From assembly GCA_023055425.1 (NCBI GenBank), contig JALGPY010000009.1, positions 56,296,616 to 56,360,615 on the forward strand: a stretch of DNA of 64,000 nucleotides, read 5' to 3'. The notes below the pieces were generated by a model, which did not search any database, was not told the DNA's origin, and saw only the letters and a program-made list of their open reading frames with translations. The translations under genes and the position numbers were made by a program. Positions within the stretch are counted from its first letter, which is position 1; each line of letters begins with the position of its first letter. This stretch comes from Linanthus parryae. Lineage: Eukaryota > Streptophyta > Magnoliopsida > Ericales > Polemoniaceae. This document shows positions 56,183 to 64,000 of the stretch, one piece after another.

Positions 56183-57993
56183 AGAAGAAGGATGGTAGCC
56201 TAAGACTTTGCATTGACTACCGTAAATTGAATGGAGTAACCGTTAAGAATAAGTACCCAATTCCAAGCATTGACGACTTGTTCGACCAGCTACAAGGAGC
56301 CGATACCTTTTCGAAGATCGATTTAAGGTCTGGATATCATCAGCTTAGGATAGCTGAACAGGATATTCCTAAAACGGCATTTCAAACTCGCTATGGCCAC
56401 TATGAGTTTACGGTAATGCCATTCGGTCTCACTAATGCTCCAGCAGCATTCATGGAGTTGATGAACCGCGTTCTACATAAGTACCTAGACAAGTTTGTCG
56501 TCGTTTTCATTGATGACATCCTAATCTACTCGAAAGGGAAGGAAGAACATGCACAACATTTGAGGGAGGTATTAGAAACCCTAAGGGAAGAGAAGTTGTA
56601 TGGGAAGTTGTCAAAGTGCGAGTTTTGGTTGGATAGAGTGCCTTTCCTAGGGCATATTATATCCAAAGAAAGTGTGTCTGTAGACCCCGGAAAGATATCA
56701 TCGGTAAGGGACTGGCCCACACCAAAGAGCGTAACGGAGATAAGAAGTTTCTTAGGATTGGCTGGTTACTATCGAAGATTCGTGAAGGATTTCTCCAAGA
56801 TAGCAAAACCCATGACGACGTTAATGAAGAAGACAAGCAAGTACGTGTGGGACAACAATTGCGAGGAAGCATTCCAAACCCTAAAGGATAGGTTAACGTC
56901 GGCACCTGTGTTAACGTTACCTACTGAAGGAGGAGAATTTGAAGTCTACAGTGATGCGTCTAAGCACGGGTTAGGATGTGTTTTGATGCAAGATGGAAAA
57001 GTGATTGCGTATGCTTCAAGGCAACTAAAGTCCTACAAGGAGAATTACCCCACTCACGATTTGGAGTTGGCGGCCATAGTGTTTGCATTAAAGATATGGA
57101 GGCATTATCTTTACGGTACGACGTGCAAGATCTTTACCGATCATAAGAGCCTAAAGTACATATTCACTCAAAAGGAGCTGAATATGCGACAAAGAAGGTG
57201 GCTAGAATTGGTGAAAGATTATGATATCAAAATCCAATACCATGAAGGGAAAGCCAACGTAGTAGCGGATGCATTGAGCCGAAAGACGGAGCATACGGTA
57301 AATGCAATGTGGTTTTTGCCACCTAATCTTTGCGAAGAGTTTCGAAGGATGGAGATTGAAGTCTGCACTAAGGGAACCCTGAGTAATATGCTATGTAATT
57401 TGACGATAGTACCGGACATATTCGAAGAAATAAAGGAAGCACAAAAAGAAGATGCTTTCCTACAAAAGATCAAGGAGAAGATCAACAAAGGCGAAGCACT
57501 TGATTTCAAAGTGGAGGAAGACGGAAGCGTGAAATTCAAGGGAAGATGGTGTGTACCAATAAAAAGCGCGGAGGTAAAGGAGAAGATTATGAAGGAAGCT
57601 CATAACACGCCTTATTCGGTACATCCAGGAGGAGACAAGTTGTACAAGGATTTGAAGAAGAACTTCTGGTGGAAAGGTATGAAGAAGGAAGTAGCAGATT
57701 TCGTATGTCGATGTTTGACGTGTCAAAAGGTTAAGTTCGAGCACAAGAGACCGGGTGGGATGTTACAACCATTGGAGATACCGGTATGGAAATGGGATTC
57801 CATCTCAATGGATTTTGTTATGGCCTTACCTGTTTCAACTAGAGGGTTGAACCAGATTTGGGTGGTAGTCGATCGATTGACCAAGACGGCAAGATTCATT
57901 CCCATGAAGGACACGTGGGACATGGAAAAGAGGGCGGACGCTTACATCAAGAATGTGGTAAGACTACATGGAGTACCTAGCTCGATTATTTAA
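56135..57993 (+). pseudogene. Gypsy reverse transcriptase, RNase H and N-terminal integrase
   Basis: [67 protein letters not shown] catalytic box (56495-56535), and [15 protein letters not shown]. RNase [39 protein letters not shown]. Integrase zinc finger: [18 protein letters not shown] … [10 protein letters not shown]; first Asp in [11 protein letters not shown]. The block ends at TAA 57991-57993 where the second catalytic Asp segment begins (YRDPNF continues after the stop), so integrase is truncated by a nonsense change. Confidence 0.9.
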
Positions 57994-58854
57994 TATAGGG
58001 ATCCAAACTTCTTATCACATTTCTGGAAGGAGCTACAAAAAGCCATGGGTACCGAGCTAAGGTTCAGCACATCGTTTCACCCAGCTACGGATGGACAGAC
58101 CGAAAGAACGATTCAAACGTTAGAAGACATGCTACGAGCTTGCATTTTGGACTTTGGAGGTTCATGGGTGGACAAGTTACCACTTATCGAATTCTCTTAT
58201 AACAACAGCTACCATGCTAGCATAGGGATGACACCCTACGAAGCACTGTATGGGAGGAAGTGCAGGACACCGCTGTGTTGGAGTGACATCAGCGAGACGA
58301 TCATTCTTGGACCACAAATGATCGAGGACTCGACAAACCAGATTCGAATGATCCAGCAAAGGATGAAAGCGGCCCAGGATCGACAAAAGTCTTACGCGGA
58401 TTTGAAGAGAAGGCCATTGGAATTCAAAGTTGGCGACAAAGTATTCCTAAAGGTTTCGCCTACAAAGGGGGTTATGCGTTTTAATCAGAAAGGAAAATTG
58501 AGTCCCAAGTTCATTGGACCCTACGAAGTACTGGATCGTATAGGAGAGGTTGCCTATCGCCTGAATCTTCCAAACAGCCTAGGTAGAGTCCATAACGTTT
58601 TCCATGTATCCCAACTCAAGGCTTATGTACCCGACCCGAGTCATATCATTGATCCCGAGCCTGTTGAACTCGATCCCTCTCTTACCTTTGAACAACAACC
58701 AATCAAAATCCTCGATACAAAGACCAGGAACACCCGTACCAAGTCCACCACGCTGGTCAAAGTTCTATGGTCAAACCACCAAACGGAAGAGGAAACTTGG
58801 GAAGCCGAGGCAGACATGAGGAAACGTTACCCACACCTCTTCGACCAGGTATGA
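57994..58854 (+). pseudogene. Gypsy integrase C-terminal half with chromo-like end
   Basis: Same frame after the [36 protein letters not shown] (catalytic Glu), [20 protein letters not shown], then the GPY/F-type segment [25 protein letters not shown] and a chromodomain-like [20 protein letters not shown]. Stop TGA at 58852. The tail is thought to guide insertion into heterochromatin in chromoviruses. Confidence 0.88.
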
Positions 58855-58875
58855 GCCGAGTGACGGGGACGTCAC

Positions 58876-59032
58876 TCCTTTTAAGGGAGATGTGATTTAA
58901 CAACCGTATATTTAATTACCCGTCTTGTCTTGTTATTATGTGCACATTAGAACTGCATACCACATACTTGCATTGGGAGATTCGATTTACTTTAAGCTTC
59001 GGGGACGAAGCTTTGTTTTAAGGGAGATGTGA
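58876..59032 (+). other. Gypsy 3' internal region with duplicated polypurine tract
   Basis: TTTTAAGGGAGATGTGATTT (58878-58897) and TTTTAAGGGAGATGTGATG (59014-59032) are near-identical; the second abuts the 3' LTR and is the likely functional tract. Confidence 0.75.
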
Positions 59033-59132
59033 TGTAATACCCCGATATTTTAGGGGGTATTTTAGGGAGTTTAACGAATTTTTCGGACCATTATTTGAAA
59101 TTACAAAAGTTGTTTTCATTCACTAAAAGTTG

Positions 59133-59219
<87 letters not shown>

Positions 59220-61866
59220 TATATTTTATCAAAAGTTTTTTTTTTATATTTTTAAGATGTCTTTTTTTTATATAGTTAGTCGGGTGTAAATCAGTGGGTG
59301 AAGTGTAGTGGGTCGTGTAACGTTGTAGCATGACCAAAACATGTCTTTTTAATAACTTCTACGTAACCAACCACCGCGTCATACCGTGTGCCCGCAACAC
59401 CTTAACCTTCCTCATTCATCCTCTACATCATCTCCATTTTTACAGGATAAATCTCCTCCTGATTTTCCGGCGAAACACCCACGACAAACCCAGAAAATTT
59501 TGACCTCCCCTCTCCTAATTCCCGTCATGATTTCCGCCAATCAAAGTCAAAGATGAAATCTTTGCATCAATTTCACTGATTGAACATCCAATTTTTCCGA
59601 TTTGGGTTTACAGTACACCCAACCTCAATCTCTCGCTCACCCTCTGTCTCTCTCTCGCCCCTGTCTCTCTCTCTCTCGCTATCGTCCTCTCTCACCCTCT
59701 GTCTCTCTCTCTCGCTATCCCTCTCCCTCGCCATCTCCCTCTGCTCTCTGTTGGCGCCGAGCAAAGACCCAGGCCGACGGCACCAGGCCCGAAGCCCAGA
59801 ACCGCCGGCGAACCCAGGCCGCCCGACGCCGCCGCCCTCTGCGCCGTCGCCCCTCTGCGTCGCCGAAACCCCCGACGCCGCCTCCCTCTGCTTCGCCGCC
59901 ATCACCACCACCGTTCGCCTCCCTCTCTCCCGACGAACCCCAAGCAGCGGCAGGAACAAATCACCGCCGCCGCCACCTTCTTCGGGTGTTCTTCTTCAAT
60001 CGGTAAACACCCCAATCAAGTTGTTTTGCTACTATCAATTTCATTTGAAGTCATGGTTGTTCATGTGGGTTGTGGTGTGATTTGTGGAGGAACAAATGTT
60101 GCAGATGGGTTTTGTTTGAGAAGAAATTGGGTCGGTTTTGTTTGTAAAAAGGGGGGTGCAAAAATGTATTTTTTTGAAATAGTTGTGGTGACTTTTGTAA
60201 GATATGATTCTAAATGGTGTGTTTTTGCCTTTGCAAGAATCTGATTTTACTTTAACAAATAATTTAAATTTCTTTTTAGCATAATATAAATTAGTATTTC
60301 TTATATGTATATATATTTTATCAAATGTAAGTTAATGATCTTTTTCAAAAAAAATAAGTATGCACCTTTATAATCAAATTAAAATAGTATTTTATAAGTG
60401 TATATTATTTATACTATATTTTCTTAAACAACTAAATAATCATGTTTTCGGTTTATCGCAAAATAAATTCTTTTCACTTATAACATAGTTTTCGTTAATA
60501 TAACTTTATAATAAAAAAATAGTTAAGCTTTAACTTTAGTTTAAGTTCCCCTTTTTATTTATGTAAACTTTAAATTATTATAGCTATGTTTGTTTATATA
60601 TTTCTACCTTAGTAACCTAAATAAATATTCTAAAGCATCAAATAAAGTTTTCTTTACCTCAATTATTACTTTTATAATTATAAGCCACTATTTTCTTATT
60701 TAATGTATATTCTAAGCGTGTAATTATAGCTAGTATAATATATTTTTTTTGTTTGGGGAATTAATTGGGGATTTCACTTGCATTCCATATAGGACAATTT
60801 AATTGCAATTTGTTGTGTGATGTATATGTGTTAATATAGGATTATGTGATTATTGTAGATACCGAGTTCGTAGGAGGCGAGTTCATCGAGGACCCCTACT
60901 ACTAGTTCAGTGCTAGCTTGTGTGTGTGAAGTTCTCACCTCATTCCAGGTAAGTTTATGCGCACAATACTTTAACTATCAAAATGTTTCTTGGCGTGTGT
61001 ACTTGTGTTCAAACAACGGTTTAAAGTCTTGAAATTTGAGAATCTCTATTGCAAATATTCTTTTGAAAGATATGTGGTTACTTCTGAATTTCGAACCGAT
61101 GTTTCTAAAATGATCTTGTGGAATATAAATGAACGATAAATGATATGGGGCGATGTACAGACGATGTGTGTGAAGGCTACGGCCGGAGGCGCACGTGAGA
61201 CGACCTCCTAGGGTTTCATACCCTACCCTATACGGGTTTATAAAATTGTGAAAGCTATAGAGTACTAGCTATGCATGTGTGGTTCACAACTGTATAGGGG
61301 TGTCGACACTTAAGGTCCTTTAGCTATGTGATGGGCGGGGTAGTGTCGGGCTACCTACAAACGCTCTGGGTGAATTGGGATGGACTGTGATATCCCAAGA
61401 GGTACCTGTGTGATGATAATTATTGCATCGTGACCTCTCTGTGGGCATTCGTTACCTGCTGGGCTCTAATACGCCTCAGCTCAACTAATAAGCTAAAATG
61501 TGGAATCTCTTCAGTTACATTTTTTTCATTCTTTCAGCCAAAACTCTGTTTTACATATTGTGGTATATTTCTTACTCAGTTTTCACTGACAAATGTTTTT
61601 CTGCGTCGGTTTTGCCATTTGAAAACCCGCAGGTTATGAATAAAGGTGGGGGAACGTGCACACGTAGCTGAAGGCAAATAAGAAGCTAGGAATCACCTAG
61701 TTAAAATGTTAACATTTAGTTGTATTTTGAGAATTCAAACTTTGTCATCGTTGTTTTCTTTTAAAACTTTGTAAGGAGGGTTTCTCCTTTACTTTTATGC
61801 CAATAAAGCACTCTTGGATATCATTAAGTTGTACTAGCAAGGAACCTTAGGTTCCGGGTTGTTTCA
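59033..61866 (+). repeat. Gypsy 3' LTR
   Basis: 2,834 bp, direct repeat of the 5' LTR; longer (ATT)n (59135-59219); no MITE, with the empty TA site at 60285-60286. Confidence 0.92.
59135..59219. repeat. (ATT)n microsatellite in the Gypsy 3' LTR
   Basis: About 28 units, much longer than the ~11 units of the 5' LTR, so length changed after insertion. Confidence 0.9.
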
Positions 61867-61871
61867 AACTC

Positions 61872-62150
61872 CACCACCACCACTCTTCCGCTGCCCCCTC
61901 CTGTCCGACGAACCACCACCAGTAGCACCAGCAACATCACCGCCATCTTTTCGCGGCTGCCCCTGTTCGTCTTCGTCCCCATCAAATTGGTACCTCTGTC
62001 AACTTTTTCGTTATTGTTGCTTCAATCCATATCCTTCAATTGCTCAGTTTGTCCAAATCCAAATATGATTATTTGTGTGTAAAAGGGGAACAGTGGGTTT
62101 GTTTGTGTTTGGGTGTGTGGTTAAGGAGTAGTACTGGAAATACTTCTATA
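61872..62150 (+). repeat. Old Gypsy-type LTR fragment, right part
   Basis: Continues the GC-rich segment (CACCACCACCACTCTTCCGC) broken at 50196, then ATCAAATTGGTAC-type sequence like the young LTR's CTTCAATCGGTA. Its end is unclear; the LINE at 62238 follows, so the rest of the old LTR is lost or beyond recognition. Confidence 0.55.
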
Positions 62151-62237
62151 TCATTTTGTTAAAGTAAATAAGAGTAGTAGTAGGAGCAGTAGCTCCTTTA
62201 GGTATCCACCTATTTAGAAAACAAAGAATCTCTGAAA
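62151..62237 (+). other. Probable LINE 5' UTR
   Basis: Short AG-rich stretch directly before ORF1; the LINE 5' boundary was not defined. Confidence 0.35.
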
Positions 62238-64000
62238 ATGCTCTCACCTCTCTCATCCACTGACCCAAACTCCACCCCTCCCCCACCACCAACTACTTTG
62301 TTGGTAAACCATCTCCCTAGACCTCCTGCATGTGATGATGACCATAGTTCTATTCATGGACAAGAATCCCCCATGCACACAAAGACGGACACACCAAAAA
62401 CTTTTCGAGATGTGCTTATGAAATATGACTGTGAGAATTTCTCCACCGACCTGCAACGACAAGCATCTGACGCACTCAATCAGGGAAGTATTACTTTTAA
62501 TTCTTCCATTGATTACTCTGTTTCCTTTCCAGTTGATAGTCATTACTATAAAAAATTAACAAAAAAATGGGAAAACTCTATTATCATCAAAGCAATTGGG
62601 CATGACAATTCCTTCTTCAACATGTTTAAGCGCCTCAAGGGACTTTGAAAATTAACTCAACAGTTCTCCCTCATAGACATAGACAAAGGTTTTTATATTG
62701 CCTCCTTCCTCACTCGTGAAGATTACGACAAAGTTCTTCACGGAGGACCTTGGTATCTTGGTGATTATTGTCTTTTTTATCAGAAATGGGTTCCAAATTT
62801 CCGCGCCGCCACAGCTAAAATTACCTCTATGCCTCTTTGAATTCGACTAGAGAGTCTTCCAATCGAATATTTTGAAGAACACGCTTTAACTAATATTGCC
62901 ACCAAAATAGGGACTCTTATTCGTATTGACGCTGCTACTCTTTCTGCGGTAAGAGGTAAATATGCTCGTCTTTGTATTCAAGTCGATATTTCTAAACCTT
63001 TGCCTTCTCATATTCCTTTTCCTTCCTTCAATCAACCTATCATCTTTGAAAATCTACCCAGTTTTTGTTACAAATGTGGTATTGTAGGCCATAAACAAGA
63101 CTCGTGCAATTTTTTGGAACCCACTACTATTGTTCCAAATCTTGCTGATCTTAATCTTACGCAATCTCCAACCAATGATGATAATATCAAATCTTCAAAA
63201 AGTTTTACTGGGAACAACAAAGACTCCTGTTCAAGTTACGGCCCTTGGATGGAAACCACTAGAAAACAAACTCTCAAATCTCACCGTCGAATTAATAAAC
63301 AAAAAAATATTACCGTCACTTCCGAGAAAGGCAAACCTATTTTGCTTCCTCCATCAAAAAGTAATATTAAACAATCTAACCAGTTCTCTGCTTTAGCCAA
63401 TCTTGAAGACCACGTGGAAACTCCCCCTTATCTCAAACGTAATCATGACACGCATTACCCTAAAAAATTTACTACAAAAAAAAGAACCCTCCGTCCCTAT
63501 ATCTTCTTCTCCCTATCAAACCACAACTCCTCATATCACTCACTTATCACCTACAATTTCTCATACTCAGTCTTCTTCCTCTCTCACCAACAATGGCCTC
63601 CCAAACACCTCCATCACCTCAGAACTCGGTCAACTCACCACCCACCTCCTCACCAACACTCAATCTCAGCCTTGGACTACCACAACACACAATGAAAAAA
63701 ACAATACCAATCTCGACTCATCTCAACTTTCAAAACCCTCTCGGAAACCACACTCAACAGGGCATTTGGATTTTGCCCAACCCAACACCACAGATGCCCT
63801 TCCAGATGCCCCCACCGCAGACAATAACTCCTCCGGCAGGCATGCAATGGATTCAGGGACCGTGGGAGGGATACATGGCCGTCCCCCGGACGTACTTACC
63901 GCCGATCCCATCGATTCTGACCCCCACCCCAACCATGAATCCAGTGACCTTTGCTCTTCCCTCGCAGTCGCCCCATCGGTTCTACAGGGCAATCCTCTCA
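62238..64000 (+). pseudogene. LINE ORF1 (DUF4283 and CCHC), cut by the right window edge
   Basis: Starts MLSPLSSTDPNSTPPPPPTT. The DUF4283 region is clear: LTREDYDKVLHGGPWYLGDY (~62710-62765), then IRLESLPIEYFEEHALTNIA, RIDAATLSAVRGKYARLCIQ. The knuckle CYKCGIVGHKQDSC lies at ~63065-63108. Two TGA stops (62646-62648 and 62838-62840) stand where the family has Trp. A frame change occurs at an A-rich run near 63475-63484, after which another frame stays open to the window end (Ser/Thr/Pro-rich). ORF2 must lie to the right of the window. It is a different LINE lineage from the one at 27985-46671, judged by ORF1 sequence. Confidence 0.82.

Larger units (their letters stand above)
50197..61866 (+). 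mobile_element. Ty3/Gypsy LTR retrotransposon, Del/Tekay chromovirus-like
   Basis: 11.7 kb with complete LTRs, 5-bp target duplication AACTC (50192-50196, 61867-61871), tRNA-Met primer site and duplicated polypurine tract. Domain order is gag-CCHC-PR-RT-RNase H-INT, placing it in Ty3/Gypsy. The LTRs show only about sixteen substitutions by eye over 2.8 kb, so the insertion is young. Long LTRs and a C-terminal chromo-like segment ([16 protein letters not shown]) suggest the Del/Tekay lineage. The coding region is defective. Confidence 0.9.

Overview
The window is nuclear DNA from a flowering plant, most likely a eudicot. The evidence is two host genes with many small GT/AG-bounded exons, Copia and Gypsy LTR retrotransposons primed by the plant initiator-tRNA-Met site, L1-type LINEs with and without an RNase H domain, and Harbinger, Mutator-like and Stowaway DNA elements. 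I see no tRNA, rRNA, CRISPR or prokaryotic feature. The species cannot be named from this sequence.

Host part (about 1-27,980). Both host genes lie on the minus strand. ATXR2 (SET/MYND-type histone-lysine methyltransferase) starts at 7701 and runs off the left edge; twelve exons coding 410 residues are visible, and the last exon or exons with the core of the SET domain lie outside. PEX22 (peroxisomal membrane anchor of the ubiquitin-conjugating enzyme PEX4) is complete: eight exons, 273 residues, 27619 down to 13822. As far as I recall, the Arabidopsis orthologues are also close neighbours (At3g21820 and At3g21865), so this looks like conserved microsynteny. The space between the genes and the long introns are filled with MITEs, a 1.9-kb Harbinger remnant, a Mutator-like element with 9-bp target duplication, a decayed LINE and local tandem duplications.

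Nested transposon block upstream of PEX22 (about 27,985-46,671). A minus-strand LINE inserted about 370 bp upstream of the PEX22 start codon. A Sirevirus-like Copia element (33605-44352, 5-bp target duplication) cut its ORF2 in two, and a 1.6-kb Pack-MULE (28114-29732, 9-bp target duplication, near-identical terminal inverted repeats) carrying a TORTIFOLIA1-like gene fragment landed in its 3' untranslated region. The Copia element has an additional reading frame after pol and an unusual series of palindromes of the type CTCAAGGCCTTGAG, spread over LTRs, non-coding and coding DNA.

Right part (46,672-64,000). Several inverted-repeat elements are followed by an old Gypsy-type LTR fragment (from 49393) that was split by a young Gypsy element of related sequence (50197-61866, target duplication AACTC, chromovirus Del/Tekay-like). 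Its two LTRs are almost identical, but one carries a 260-bp Stowaway MITE that is cleanly absent from the other. The coding region has two premature stops and a frameshift. A plus-strand LINE ORF1 begins at 62238 and runs off the right edge.

Apart from ATXR2 and PEX22 I find no functional host gene; nearly every other long reading frame belongs to a transposable element or to low-complexity DNA.
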